NCBI RefSeq assembly: GCF_028453695.1
Contig: NC_135778.1
Location: 30,617,214-30,681,213 of the forward strand
From: Augochlora pura
Taxonomy: Eukaryota > Arthropoda > Insecta > Hymenoptera > Halictidae
Direction: 5' to 3'
Length of the DNA stretch: 64,000 bases
The position numbers were made by a program, and so were the translations under genes. Below, in pieces: positions 45,516 to 59,069 of this stretch. Positions within the stretch are counted from its first letter, which is position 1. Each line of letters starts with the position of its first letter. The notes under the pieces are model-generated. The model was not told where the DNA came from. It did not search any database and was given only the letters and a program-made list of their open reading frames with translations.

Positions 45516-48390
45516 TGTATAACAAACAGAAACAGTTAAAAACGTGTTGAGAAATTTAAAACTATTATAAATATCTATTTCGATTCTTTTCATGTAGTTT
45601 AATATTGCATATTTAATTTCTATTTATTGATTTAATTACCATTTATTAGAATTTGATTCCACTTCTCTTGTATTTCCGTATCAAAATATATAAGTATGTC
45701 GTTAAGAAGATTCGTAATTTTGCTATTCTTTAGTGAACACACATCGTGTTAGAAAACTGGCTTATGATCATCAATAATAACAATGTATATTTCGAAGATG
45801 GACCTTTGTAATTACTTTTTATTGAAATCTTGATTTTACTCCAAAATGGAAGTATTAATCAGTATTAAACATGTCGTACTAGAGGGCTTGTTATTTGTAA
45901 GCTGAGGTTCTGTTCGGGCGTCCAGTGCGATACGGGACTGTGCCAGGGCACTTAAGAATAGGCCAGATGGCGGGTCATAAAGAAATGGGAAAGTTCCCAT
46001 CGCCGGCGAAAATTGTGCCAGCAGTCAGTCACAGCCGAAATATTATATGGTACAGACGTCTTTCTTTTCAACTGCAGTTTTATATATTTTACGACCGCTT
46101 CGCCTTTTGCTAGATTTAACATTCCTACAAAACGTTATTAGTTGTAATTTTGTGCTCGTGCATTGGACCTTCTAACCTAGAAATAATTGACTATAGAGAA
46201 AGATAAATAAATCTACGATATAGAAAAGAAATAAAATATTAATTTTAAATTTGAAGGAAAAATGTCGATACACAACAGAAATCGCCATACAAACTCTTTA
46301 TATGCAATTGTTTACATTAATTTTATGAACTGGATAGAAATTTATTTCAACTGTTCAATAATTTTATAAAACAAGTATAATGTAATAGCATATTATGTAA
46401 CTATAGTCGAAATTTCTTACACGAATATCCAAAATTATGGGTAACTCGAAATCGGAAAATGTCGATATTATCAAAACATTCGGGTTAAATGTTTAATTAG
46501 CTTATAACCATAATAAATCAATATGTGACACTAATGTTCCATTGTAATTACAAATGCGAAACACCTAATCGACAGAGATCTAATCGATCTCGTGTTAGAA
46601 AGTAAATTTTTTAAACACAGTGTGCACGTAGCGATAAACATAAATTCCTCATTATCGTAAACTCCATGCGAAACTCAGTCAGCATAAACTCTTTATTATG
46701 GCCATTAATCTGTAGAGTTGAGATTTATGTTCATTCAAATTTTATGGGACAAAATACAGTGTACTTATGCGGTAAGATTATGATTTCCGGAAGAAAGTAG
46801 AACACATCTGAATTCCAATTTGCATAGCTGTATTCTGTACAAGAGTACATTCTCCTAAACAAAATTATATGGTTTAACCACATTCTTGAATAATCATTAT
46901 ACTAAAGAAAACATCTAAATGCAGCGAATTTGCGGATGTAGTTCAATTAGGATAGAGGTATCTATTATTGCAGTGACATCTTTAGTTGTACATTTTTTCT
47001 ACTATTTCTCTTGATTTCTTATGAAAAATGTATTCTTAAATGTTTTTTTTGAGAGTGTCCCAAACGTTCCTCAAAATCGGAAAATGGGGTATTTCTAATG
47101 TCATTTGAAATAATGTTTTTCTTAGCGCAAATGCAAAATATTGTAAATGTAAAAATTACTCTAAGTTCATAATCATCCACGCAACTGTAAATTATATCCA
47201 TTTCCGGAAATAAATTGCAGATTATGCTAAAAAATTGTTGCATTTTTCGTGTCATTTTCGTTTTAATTATGATTCAAGCATGTTTCCATAGTCGTAATGT
47301 AATATCAAACAATAGCACTTTGCTCGGGAGAGTTCACAGAACACTGCTACGTAAGTTAGAACCGTATAATTGTTTCTGTCGAAGCACGAAACGCTCTCGT
47401 AGTTCTCAATCGTTAGAGAAACTCGAAACACAAATTACGGAACGAAGAAACTACAGTCTTATAACGAAACATGATTTATTGGATGAGTGGCAGTCGAGTA
47501 TCTGCATGTTTATAGTTGTGCATAAGACATCGATCGCTTCATCGCGGTCTACGTTTACGGATGGATATTTTTATTTTATGCAATGTAGTTGTTCTACAGT
47601 TGTAAAACTCAGTTGTGAATGGAGCATTGAGTGGATTGAGCTTAACAATGAATTTAACAAAATTGTTAAAATTAATAATTTAGTTTAAACTACATGTACT
47701 TGTTTTATGTATAAATGATTGTGGCTATATTTATTGTTTAAAATTTTTTAAATTCTTGTAGTTGATGAATCTGAAACTCGTTGAAAATTTTTTTAAACAT
47801 GCTTATATGTTTATAATCTTATAAAAAGTATAGATCGATGCAGTTGACAGAGTATAGGATACCGTTTTTATCAACAAAATATTTAATAAAGTCCAATTAA
47901 ATATGGAACAATTTTAATGAAGTAATTTTTTGCTGAGGTTACGTGAATTGAAATAAAAGGCATTTTTGTAAACATCAAATGTATATTTAACATTAAATGG
48001 GATTTATGGTTCATTGTCAAAGAATATAAAATAAACTTCAGTTTAATATTTAACAATGCAAGTGAAAAAGTGATAGAATGACTACGACGAAGACAGGTGT
48101 GTAACAAGTGATCATTTTCTTCTGTCATCCCAAAGAAATGGTAGAATTAAAAATGAAAACATAGTCATCGTCACTGATATCCATAGTCCTAGTCCCTCCA
48201 TTACTTAAAAAATCAAGTCGTTTAGTCCAGTTTTATAAAAGTCATTGCATTTTAAGAGGTGTACGGACACATTTATAGGCCACTTTACATTGTATCCTCG
48301 ACAAAACAAAATATAAGCATGCAAGTAAGACAATTGCATTTCCAGTCATTTTCGTTCTACCTAGCAGATATCTCAGATTGTTCCGATTAA
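45516..48390. other. Mostly AT-rich noncoding stretch
   Basis: Apart from the frame at 47215-47688 nothing stands out; 47330-47600 is slightly GC-richer. Confidence 0.45.
47215..47688 (+). CDS. Hypothetical frame with signal-peptide-like start
   Basis: An intact 157-residue frame. The first 25 residues (LKNCCIFRVIFVLIMIQACF core) look like a signal peptide or a membrane anchor; the rest is polar with several Cys and no recognisable domain. Length is moderately above chance for this composition, but other frames of similar size here are artefacts. No splice or promoter support was found, so this may well be noncoding. Confidence 0.15.
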   Translation: MQIMLKNCCIFRVIFVLIMIQACFHSRNVISNNSTLLGRVHRTLLRKLEPYNCFCRSTKRSRSSQSLEKLETQITERRNYSLITKHDLLDEWQSSICMFIVVHKTSIASSRSTFTDGYFYFMQCSCSTVVKLSCEWSIEWIELNNEFNKIVKINNLV

Positions 48391-48631
48391 CCCTTTGCCG
48401 TAACATTTCCTTTACAATTACTATGATTAGAATTTTTTTTCGATCGCACTAATTCTTAGAACAAGAAGGAATTTTATATTAATTCTGTGCTTACATTTAC
48501 TCGAATGTTTAAATATTGGTGACAAGAGAATAAAAGATTCCTACTTAAAGGAACGGATAAACATTCATACCTAACAGCTTATTACTAGAAATCTCCGTCA
48601 CGAGTCAGACTCGTTAAAGTACGCCAAAGGG
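48391..48631. mobile_element. TTAA-flanked MITE (piggyBac-like), 241 bp
   Basis: Both sides carry TTAA (48387-48390 and 48632-48635). The ends are CCCTTTGCCGTAAC and, inverted, CCCTTTGGCGTACTTTAAC. The interior is noncoding. Confidence 0.75.
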
Positions 48632-48635
48632 TTAA

Positions 48636-49134
48636 GATGGGTCCAAACGCGATGTAAACTGATTTTTGTTTATCAAGGAGCTGTGTGGGTCACGTAACAC
48701 AAACACTTCAAATAACACTAAATTAGTTGATCATGAAAACTTGAGAATCTTCTTCCCACGTGCAAGAACTACTACTCACGTTTAAACTATCTATTTAACA
48801 ATTTTTCATAAAATACATAATTTAAAAATTATTTAAAGTGTACAAGTTACGTAATTTGCAACTCACCCTGTAGATTGCCTAAGAATTAATCCGAGGATAG
48901 GTGAAATTCATCCGAAATATATCGAGTCTGGACTCATTTTAATCGGAAGAAGCTCGACTATTCATTGGAGCTATAATTATAAAGGTAAAACGAAAGTTAC
49001 TGAGAATAAAATCTTCTTTTCTCAGCTCATATCCTTTCTGTTCACTGTAATCGATCTCCACCCTTCTCTACTGAGACAAACGTCAGAGTTGTGAAGATTT
49101 ACAATTGAATTACTCAAAGAAATCCCATTACAAA
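48636..49134. other. Noncoding stretch
   Basis: ACTCACCCTGTAG at 48861-48873 is a scattered repeat-end motif. Nothing else is recognised. Confidence 0.45.
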
Positions 49135-49440
49135 ATGATTTAATTACATTATAGTTCAATCATATTGTAATTCGTAATTCGATAGAAGTATAATTACAAC
49201 ATACTAAATAATTCAGTTACAGTAATTACAAATTACGATGGAATTGAATTAAGATTACATTGTAATTGAATAAAAAATACGACTTAAAAAATAATTAACG
49301 AATAGATAATAAATCAATTCAATCTCATTCTACATCAATTACGTTGCATCTGAATTGTCCTGTACATCAATTACATTGCATTTCAATTACTTTGCAGTTG
49401 AATTACATTGCATTTGCATTACATGTACTACACTTGTACT
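49135..49440 (-). repeat. AATTCAATTAC-type degenerate repeat, copy 2
   Basis: Units such as ATTACATTGCATTTCAATTA and GTAATTCG recur; opposite in orientation to 20220-20515, sharing the GACAATT/CTGTAC core. Confidence 0.55.
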
Positions 49441-49517
49441 ATTACAGGTTACGTTTCGTCAAGCAATCATCAGCGTAGTTACAAGCGAACAGAATGTAAA
49501 ACAAAAGGTGTATTTGC

Positions 49518-50630
49518 TTTTTTTTTTCTTAGTGGTTTTACGTCGCAGCAGCTGCAAGGCTATTAGCGACCTTCTATTTAAATAGACCTTATATTTTGTT
49601 CATTAAGCCTGTATCTCTCAGAAATTTTAATAGGTCCTTGATTTTGTTGCTGTTTATGTTATCCTTGAGCAGTGGTTTTAGTTTGTGTTTGGTGCGCATA
49701 TAATTGTATTTTCGGCAGTTTAAGATTAGGTGGTTCGTTGTCATTTGGGTGTTGCATTCTTCACATATTGGGGATGGTTCTTTAGTTAGCAGATATGAGT
49801 TTGTGTATCTGGAATGGCCAATTCGGATGCGGGTAATCGCTACTTGGTCCCTCCTGGGTAGTGTACTGGTCATTTGATAGTTATTGAACAATTTTTCAGT
49901 AATGTTAGTTATATGGAGCGGGGCTGATTGTTTCCATGTAGTTTCCCATTGTTGCGTTAGCTGGCTTTTGATTGTTTTTGTCATGTATTCCATGTGTAGA
50001 TTTTGGTCATCATTTGGCGGTGTTAACGCTGTTGCTTCTTTGGCTACTTGGTCAGCTCTTTCGTTGCCAGGGATGCCGACGTGAAATGGGATCCATATGA
50101 TCTTTATTTTGTTTCCTTTGCATGTAACTTTTTGGTAGATTTCTATGATATTGAGGATGGTGTCGTTATTTGTTATTTTATTATTTAATGCTGCTATCAC
50201 ACTGTAGGAATCGGTAAGTATGGCAGTATGTTGATAGGATTTTTCGTGTGCTATTTTAAAGGCATGGTTTATACCCATTAGTTTGGCTGAGAATATTGAT
50301 GTTGCGTTGGAAAGTTTGATTCTAACTATTGATTCCGGTGTTACTACTGCATATTCAGTTCCAGATTCCGATTTGGAGCCGTCGTTATATATATGTATAT
50401 AGTCTTTATGGTTATTTAGAATTTCTGCCATTAAGGAGCGGTATATTTCAGGATTTGTGTTTCCTTTTGCATGGAGTAATAGTTCAGTGTTTGATTCTAT
50501 TGGTTGGATTGTCCACGGTTGAATTGTTGGAAGTCTTCGAGGTATGGTGGATGTTAATTTGGTGTTTAATTCTTGTTCATATGTATGTATTATGCTTATT
50601 TTGCTTGAATTTCATTTCATAAAATAGGTA
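49518..50630 (-). mobile_element. 5'-truncated LINE with RNase H domain and poly(A) tail
   Basis: The minus strand carries the 3' end of a non-LTR element: coding 50630-49589, a 60-bp 3' UTR (CTAATAGCCTTGCAGCTGCT and so on), then an A-tract of 10 at 49518-49527. The 5' end is cut at about 50630, the normal result of incomplete target-primed reverse transcription. No clear target duplication. Confidence 0.85.
49589..50628 (-). pseudogene. LINE ORF2 C-terminus: RNase H and zinc knuckle
   Basis: The frame is open from about 50628; the in-frame Met at 50431 begins a 280-residue part. RNase H motifs (numbered from that Met): D17 in YNDGSK, K50 in SAKLMG where a catalytic Glu is expected, D74 in LTDSYS, H117 and D127 in HVGIPGNERAD. 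A C-terminal knuckle C223-x2-C226-x7-H234-x4-C239 follows. The upstream part (YEQELNTKLTSTIPRRLP) is the linker after the reverse transcriptase. RNase H would remove RNA from the RNA/DNA hybrid. The Glu-to-Lys change is one transition (GAA to AAA) and should abolish activity. The otherwise unbroken frame suggests a recent insertion. Confidence 0.9.
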
Positions 50631-52309
50631 GTACAAAATAGGTTTATGATATATCATCTCATCATTATAAACAGACATTCAATAGTGAAAACATGAAAAT
50701 TCAATATTGTAAACATTACGTAAATATTAAATTTTTTTAAATTTCGGGCACCATCTCACAAAGAAAACCGTGAATATCGGCGCTGGCGTCAACATGCTAA
50801 CCATCAGAATAGCGAATTAAATCGTGGTTCGGTGGGTGAACAAATTCAAAGGGACATTAGCAGAAATCGTAACGATTCGGGGATAAGTAAGGAAGAAGTC
50901 GAGAGATCATCGCGGTAGTGGCATGGACAAGCGAGTACAATGTGCCCGGCACTTCCATGCGCCTCCTCAATATCGCGCGCCAGCTCAAAGCGAATTCTTT
51001 TCAGACGATATTGGAATCTCTGAAGCCTATCGCGCTTTGCTGTGCGGCAATCGCACGAAGGGAACTCGTTGATCGATAATGTTTTCCGGCGGTTTGGTTT
51101 TTCACTGGTTCACAAATAACAGACGCATTGTCGGAGTTCGCATCATAACAACGGGAGCCGTATCGCTCGAACGCTTTCGTTCACTTCGATGCTTCCGCGA
51201 GCAACTAGAACTAATTAATCTGTTCATGTTAGGAAACGAACTGTTGGTTAGGCGTACACACGAAGATGGAAGCATTTACACTGGAAGCATTTAGATATCA
51301 CGATGCTGTAGATTTCATGCCATTTGTAACGGCAAAGAGTCGAAAGATTAAAAACTGTCGATAACGTCGATATGTTACTTTCAACCGGAGTTGAGCATTG
51401 TTCGAAGAATTATTCAAGTTAAAAAGAGTTATTCGAAATATTTTTCGAAGAAATTCTTTGTACAAAATTTAATTTGATTAATATTGCTGATAAATTCTTC
51501 AAATAAAATTTTGTTCGAGGAATATTTTGGATAAATTTTTCGCCGACTATCTCCATCATTGTCTTTCAATTCAACTTTCATATAACAAATAATTTTTCAT
51601 TAAAATAATCGTTTATATCAACATTCCCTTAAACGATTACCAACTTTGTACGCGACAGTAATATGCGTTCAGTAGAAGAAAAAATTTGTGACGTATCTCT
51701 TTTTCGCAGAGTTAATTCCAGAAAACTTTATCCTCCAGCGATTTCACTGTCTGTTCCAGCTAAATGTAATTGTAGTTCTCATTAGAAAGCTGAAAAAGCA
51801 CGTGTGGATGACGGGACGGTCCAATAGTAGAACATTCGGATAACAGACCTGTGGAATAATGAGCATTCCAATAATAAAAGTTCTGTTGCACATAATATAT
51901 CCGGTATAATGGCGATTATGAACGATTTCGAAGCGTTGCAGCAGTTCGAAGCGTGCTTTTGAAAGCGCAGTGTCGCACTTGGGAGCTCCGTTGGAAACTC
52001 AATTATTGATGTAACAAAACGAATGCGCGGGCTTCGCGAAGCCGATTGCAATTTGAGCGTAGTCCTGGCCAACAATTTCGCGAAAAGTATCGCATTGTTC
52101 ATTCATGCAGTTAATTTTCTCGAGGCACGCTACCGTTTCTTAAGACTCGGGCATCAATTATCCAGAGAACGCATAGGTATGTAATAAACAATGTCTACGA
52201 AACATCGTTATTAGGATTAGGAATAGCGAAACCTCGTATTTTACGCTTTTCTCGCTTCCTTGTTCGATTAACATTTTAACTGTCACGTGTGTAATGTTGT
52301 ATTACTAAT
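50631..52309. other. Noncoding stretch with two GC-richer islands
   Basis: Islands at about 50745-51340 and 51780-52170 are unrecognised. The first contains short frames on the plus strand without family resemblance. Confidence 0.4.
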
Positions 52310-52515
52310 AAAAGTGTTACAAATTTTACTAGTTATATTAATTTTAGTGGTTTTACAATTTTTTCTAATTTCACTAATTCTTATAGTTTTAGTCATTTTA
52401 TTAGTTTTACTCATTTTACTCATTTTACTCATTTTACCCATTCTACTCATTTTACTAGTTTGATTAATTTTACTGATTGCACTCCTTTTGTTTCTTTTAC
52501 TCACTTTTCTCATTC
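52310..52515 (+). repeat. ACTCATTTT minisatellite
   Basis: A perfect core of three to four 9-bp units at 52409-52440 with degenerate TTTTACTAGT/TTTTAGTCA units on both sides. It explains an antisense frame rich in KMSKMSKM. Confidence 0.9.
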
Positions 52516-52948
52516 ACACTCGTTTTGCACTTCCTTACAGTAATTTTTGCAAATTTTATTAATCCTATTATTATATGCACAATTCATAAGCCTTAAATAC
52601 TTTTGAGAGACACTGTACATTAAATTCTCTCCAATTGTTCTTCAGACAATTTGGGAAGAGAAGTTAAGATTATCCAAGCCTCGTTTTTATATTTGTTGAC
52701 AATCAGCACATATTAACCACAATCCCTAACAAAGTTAAAAACTCACGCACTTCGCATTCGATGGGTAGAGAGGTGAAGATGTCAAAGTAGAGTTCAGGAA
52801 TGACGGAGCGAGGGAGAAGAACCTACGGGAAGACATTCTCTTCTATATTATGTCCCCACCACTTGTAAATATTTCTGTGTCATGCCTGATAGCGACGTGG
52901 CACAGGAGATTGTATTTCTAGTTTTGTTTCTAATAACTTTCACATTAA

Positions 52949-53030
52949 CCCTTATCACTCCAAGAATTTTACAGAATGCTGGAACGCTGGCTTAAGCTTG
53001 GCAGTATTACTGCTGGTTGGTGTGATAAGG
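52949..53030. mobile_element. Very short TTAA MITE candidate (82 bp)
   Basis: TTAA (52945-52948) then CCCTTATCACTCCAA; the right end TTGGTGTGATAAGGATTA is its imperfect inverted copy with a decayed TTAA. Confidence 0.5.
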
Positions 53031-53034
53031 ATTA

Positions 53035-56000
53035 GATATCTCAAAAACTATAAGCCGTATCTACCCAAAACCGGTTATCATTGAATTCAGTTTTACGAGC
53101 CTACCATTGTGAAAAATATGTTGTGCGACGCATAAAACCAGAAGACAAGTGTTATCGGACTTCGTAGCTTGTTCGATCTGTTTGGGCGAAGAAATTGTGC
53201 AGCGGACGACCTTGGAAACCGTTCCAGGAAATCGGTTCGCCACACCTCGTTTCCAGCGAAATTATAATAGTCTACGAATTTCGGCGAGGAAGCGACCCGT
53301 CACTTCCTCGCGGTATCGATCACTTTTCCAGGATGATTCTAAGAAAAAGAACATGGAGCGTGCAATTAAGTAATTTAGCGCGTCCATCGCATCGGCCCGC
53401 ATATATTCGTGAGGCGATCGGTCGCGTGCAGAATTATTTAAATTACTGGAATTGGATCATGCGACGCCTGCACTATGTATACCACATCCTATGCATGGGG
53501 TGTCCATGAAATCTGTATAGTTCCTGTGTAATTTTAGATCCGAACATCCTTCTCTGTTTATCGAGATTAATTTTGTCACTGGTTTCGAGCTTTGACTAAT
53601 TTTTTTAAAGATGAACAGCATTATTTATGATTTAAAATGGTGCAAGTTCTTAAAGTGTATATATCGAAATTTTGGAAATGTCCTAATGTTTTCAGTTTGT
53701 GGCCTGTTTTAACCCATTCGTTACGGGTGCCATATATATTCGGCATTCACGAGACGATCTGTGTGTACGGGTGCCGTATTATATATTATATATTCGGCAT
53801 TCAAATGATGTGTATACAAGTGCCATCCGTAGGCAAAATACGGATGGCCAGTAACTGGTGCTATAAATCGAAAGAAGATTTCACGTGCAAAAAACAAGTC
53901 AAAAAAGAAATAACATTTTAAATCTTCTAACACTTAAATCTTCACTTTCGAGAAAACAGTTAGAATATGCGTTAAGTTCGCGAGGCTGAAGTAGTATGAG
54001 GAAAAGTAGAGCAGGTGTGTTATGACCAGACGCACAATGTGATTCCTATTCAATAGCATATTACTTTTTACAACCTAATTTTTTTGAAAACAAGACCACA
54101 GATAGAGAAATGTTATTCTTTTCTTCGACTTATTTTTACATATCCTAGATAAACTTTTTTTATGAGACATTTATGATATTTTTGTGAAAGTAAAAACAAT
54201 AGATTTTACCTAACTCCGTTGGAAGCTATTTATGACTCAACCTAACAGAAATCACCCTCTAAATGGCTATACCACGATTTTCGGTACACTCTATATACTA
54301 TTAAATTCAAAGTTATACGTAAAATGCCTATGATATGTATTCGTAAAGTTTCTGATTATTACAATTTGGTGCACTAAAATTCGAAGATGTAACAGGAGAA
54401 ATCGATTACGTGTATCCTAAAGGTATTAATACGGTCATTAGAATAAAAGACGATGACACGATATTTATAACATCATCACTAACACTCTCAAAATCGTTTA
54501 CACCTGACTAACAGCCCTTACAAACATGAAAAAAACTGATTTACACAAAATTATACCTTTAAATATATTATGTTAAGTAGTTTTTTAAATTTTGTTTGTA
54601 CATTCTGTATGTACTATAAATATTAACTAAATAAAAATCTAAAAAAACAGAAAAAAAATTAAAATGCACGTAAGTTTGTTACGATCATTATAATAATGAT
54701 TATTTTGATATGATACTTATCAAAACGGTCAATATAATAAGTCCTTGAACAAAAGAAAGTTAATAGAAAAATTTCGTGACAAAATATTTCTATTTTTAAA
54801 AATACATCATTTAGTTACTGCTATTTATTTATTTATTTGCATGTCGCTAGACAGAATATTCGGGAAATAAAGGATATTGTGAAACGTACTTGCACCCCTT
54901 TGGATAGGACTAATTTTACCAGCCGCTTCAAACGCGAATTCACTGTTAAGCACCACATGAATCAAAATAGAGAAACCAAGCGTGCCCGCTATAGTGTGTC
55001 GTGTTTCACTGTACGCTTCACTCCAATTTGCTAACTAATGAATTTACTCTAGCGTGACCTGAGAAAATTCGCTTCAATAACTTCTTTATTTACTTGCTAA
55101 TGGTAGAACGCTAAACAAACGGAACACAAAAAATGACAATAAACACCCCATAATCAATGATTTTACATATAGCTGTCTCGCCAATTTCAAACATTTTTGG
55201 TACGGCAAAATCAGCGTTTAACGAAATGATTTATTCAGCAAACACAATATTGTCATAAGTGTGATAGGAATTACATAATTTCGAAATTCTTATGCAAAAT
55301 TGTTTTAAAAAATTATAAATGCTTTTAGAGTTTCTTAAATCGAAATTGCAGCAGATGAAAATAATTCTTAAATAGTTGTTTTAAAGAAATAATAAAAACT
55401 CTTATGGCGGATCATTGATCGTACAAAATGTACCTTTAAAAAGTATTTCAGAGATATGTATATCTGTTAATGTTTATGTCAAAGTATTAGAAGTCAAAAT
55501 ATTATAATACTTTTTCATAATTCCACAACTTTTACTTATTCTCTAATTACGCGAGTAAAAAAAAAATAAACACACAAAATATTTTATCATTTGCACCGAT
55601 TTATGATTGTTTTTAATTGAATCTTCAGCTACTTGAAAAATATTCTGTTTATATGAAAAACAAATGTATTAAATATGGCAAATATATTAAATATATTGAA
55701 TATGTACTTAAACAAACATAGTGTGTAGTGCATTTATTCTTGTTGTAAGTGGAACTGTCTCGGATATTTGCAGGTCAACCTTTTTCTTTAAATGGAATAC
55801 TATATATTTTATATAAAAATATGAAAATGTATGGAATTATAAGTAAAAAAGTATTGACTTAACAAGTAATTTCGTATTATATCGTGAATATTTTCTTAAT
55901 GCCAAGTTGGAGATTTAACCTTATCACATTTTACTCAGAATTCGGCAATGTTTCATATTCTGGTATAAAAAAATATATTTCATTTTTACATTTAAGAAAA

Positions 56001-59000
56001 GAAAATCAATCTACAATACTCCGGAATAGCTCCACTTATAAAAAATAAATCCACTATATACCATATCCCTTTAAACCATGCAAATTTCATATTAAAAAAA
56101 TTTGTCGCCTAATTCATATTTTTACACAAGTTGCAGGAGGTGCACAACAAGGAATTACCTACTTATTTCTTAATAAATATGTACTTTTAATAAACTTACT
56201 TTATATATAATATATTTATTATTACTTAATACATTTATTTTTAATATAAAATTGAATTTATTATTCCACCGTTTGCAAGAATACAAATGAAAAAATATGT
56301 TTCTATTCAAGGAAAACCCGATGACCTTGATAAGAGATGTTTTTCGCAATAAATTGAAATAGTGCAACTTTACCTGCTAAATTGTTTTCATACGACTAAT
56401 AAATAACGAAGATATTTTTAAGTATTCTTTTTTAAATGACCAACACCCTGTATATTCACGTAGTAGGAGATCTAACGAGAAAAATCGTTTTGCTCGGCTG
56501 TAATCGCGTTTTAGACCAACACTATGTGTGTGTGCGCGTGTGTTGGTTGATCCGTTAGCTTTGAGACACCCTGTACGGGATCCGTGAAAAACTTGTTCGC
56601 GTGAGGAATGTTACAGTCGATGATAACTACGGTTTCACGCTACGAAGAAACGAACCTGCTGCAGAAAAATATACCGCTCCGCCATGGAGCGTCGTTTTAT
56701 GTTCGAACCGGAACTCATTTAAAACAGGGTCATCGCAATACCACGGTCTCTATACTCTATACAGAGAGAACAGGCCAAAAATAGACGTTGTAAAGTTTCA
56801 AATCGCATGATTTTTATCAAGATAACGACCGCGGGTTATTGCAGATGGAGCGCAAACTATATTCATTATAACTGTTCCGAGATGTCCTTAGGCTGACCGA
56901 TCATTTCTTATCACTCATTAAAATCAATCGTTAGAAGCGACTCGCGGTCTATTATTTCTGCGATCTGCCTCGACAAATCACTCGTTCCCAGCACCTTTGA
57001 CATAACGCAAAATTTGCAGTTTTATCATGTGCACTATGTGCATTATGATTAAGCCAATGCGACTTTATTTAACCGAATACTAGTGGTGGCTGTACACTAT
57101 GCATTGAAAAATAAACTTTGCGACACAAAGTTTGAGGCCCGAAATGCTACGAAAAGTGTTTTTACCATTTTTGTATCATCTCCTGCAATTTTGAGAAGTT
57201 CTATGCTTTTCAGATAAAGACTTTTATATTAAATAGAAAATTTTGTGAAAAATTATTTGCCACTTTAAGATCATTCTCTGTTGTACCGGTAGAACCTTGC
57301 CGTTTCAATTAATTGGTGACGGTACGCCTTATAATTAATGAAATTAATTGGCCATTATACGAGATAAAACACGAACATGACTTGCTCTTTTTTATTTTCT
57401 TCGTAAAGCAAGACCCTTACTTGATACTATAAAGCTAGCGATTTAAGAATTAAGCTTCCCAGTACTTTTTTCATTCTTTTGTTATTTGGTTAGGCCTTCG
57501 TTAGTTCTGGGATAAATGATTACACGTTTTTTTTTTTTTATTATATTTAAAAAGTATCTGTAAGTTTTGTGGCACAAAACACATGGTCCTAAACGAATTG
57601 AAAATTTCATAAAGTAAGATAACCTAATTAGTTTCGATTCAGTGCTAACATTTAATAGTTAATAACCGTTTATCTAGCCACCTTTGGCACGGCTCTGTTG
57701 TGTTTGTGCTTAAAAATGCAAATTACTTTGAATTTAATAAAATTAAGTAAATAAGAATAAACTTTTTATTTAGTTTTCATTTCTTGTAATTGATGTAGAC
57801 AATTTTCATTTCATTAATCATGTTTTCTTTGAACTTCTAAACTTGTTCATGAAATATTACACGTGATTTTTGCTGAATATTTTCTTTGAAATTGAAAAGT
57901 ACAACTTGCATCCATGGAATCGCAAATTAGAGTAGTAATTGTTTGAATGGTATAAGAGCATTTGCAATATCGGCAAAATTATTGTTCACTTTCATCATAT
58001 CTTACCATTAATTATAATGCAACTTGTAACAAGTAGCAAACTTGATTTCCTTAAAATTGTGATTTTTAATTACGTCGTTTTCTAGCAGTTCGTCGTTTAG
58101 CTTTCATCGTTTCAAGTTTGTTATTGTTACAATAACATCAACAATATTGTTGAAACTTTATACACGAAAAATTAATAAATGTACAGTTTTAACATTATTA
58201 TTTAGCATGCCAACAGTGCACTCACGCAACAATATGTTAATAGTTAAGTAATTGTATATTAAAAATATTTGCAGACAAAATTGCATAACATTCAAAGATA
58301 CTTCTTCACACATTTCTCTAAACAGATTTCCTTTTAACTGAGACACTATGTATGCAGCTTGCTATCTAAAATTGTAAACTGAAACTGTTTTGAGACTGCA
58401 AATTATATCAAACAATATTTCTAATAAAAGTTACAAGGACATTTGAAGATCAAGTCTGTTATAAAAAAATCAAGTCATAAATAAATGAGTCATAATAAAT
58501 TTTGTATCACGTTCATCGATAGTTGCAATTCTATATTAATTGCAAATGCATGCTTGCTGTAAAATCTCGATATTCGTAACTGTAAAGTTAACAATGTATC
58601 CCACTGTTAGATGCGGACTGATAAATATTCACATGTCTCATTCATTTATTTATTTATGGAATCAGTCGCTTGTCAGTGCCCGTATCTACAAAGGTTGGTA
58701 TATGTAGTATAAAATATGTATGCCTAATCTACACATGATATTCATACTACAAACGCGGTTTCTAAATAACTGGGATTCCTAACGAGACACTCGGCGCAAT
58801 TCAAACATCCTACCACCTTTAAGATTCTTTAATTCTCACTGGTTCTCCCTCAGGAGTATGCCTCGCATATATGGAATCCCTCTCAACATTGTTATATTAC
58901 TAAACTCGAAACAATATACAACATAAAGTTTTTAAATTTGTAGCATAATAAATTGGAAGTCCTCTCCTGCATTTTTCTCACAGCAACAGCTCTATCCTTA

Positions 59001-59069
59001 TTAGTCTCCTGAATACGTCCCCATTCAAACAAGGGAGAACATGTACGGATATCTTAATTATCCTCAACC
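53035..59069. other. Long noncoding stretch
   Basis: GC-richer islands at 53040-53520 and 56560-57000. A two-to-three-unit repeat at 53720-53835. ACACCCTGTA motifs at 56443-56452 and 56566-56575. A short (TG)n at 56526-56542. The remainder is AT-rich; I recognise no gene. Confidence 0.4.
53720..53835 (+). repeat. ~55-bp repeat, two to three units
   Basis: ACGGGTGCC...ATATATTCGGCATTCA occurs twice, with a third start ACAAGTGCC. TTAACCCATTCGTTACGGG at 53709 suggests a TTAA-type element end. Confidence 0.7.

Noticed and set aside
52283..52513. Antisense frame with repeated KMSKMSK
   Set aside because: Translation of the ACTCATTTT minisatellite.
54837..55034. Similarity between 54848-54880 and 61768-61800 (AATATTCGGGAAATAAAGGA)
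   Set aside because: The match covers only about 24 bases and does not extend; too short to call a repeat family.
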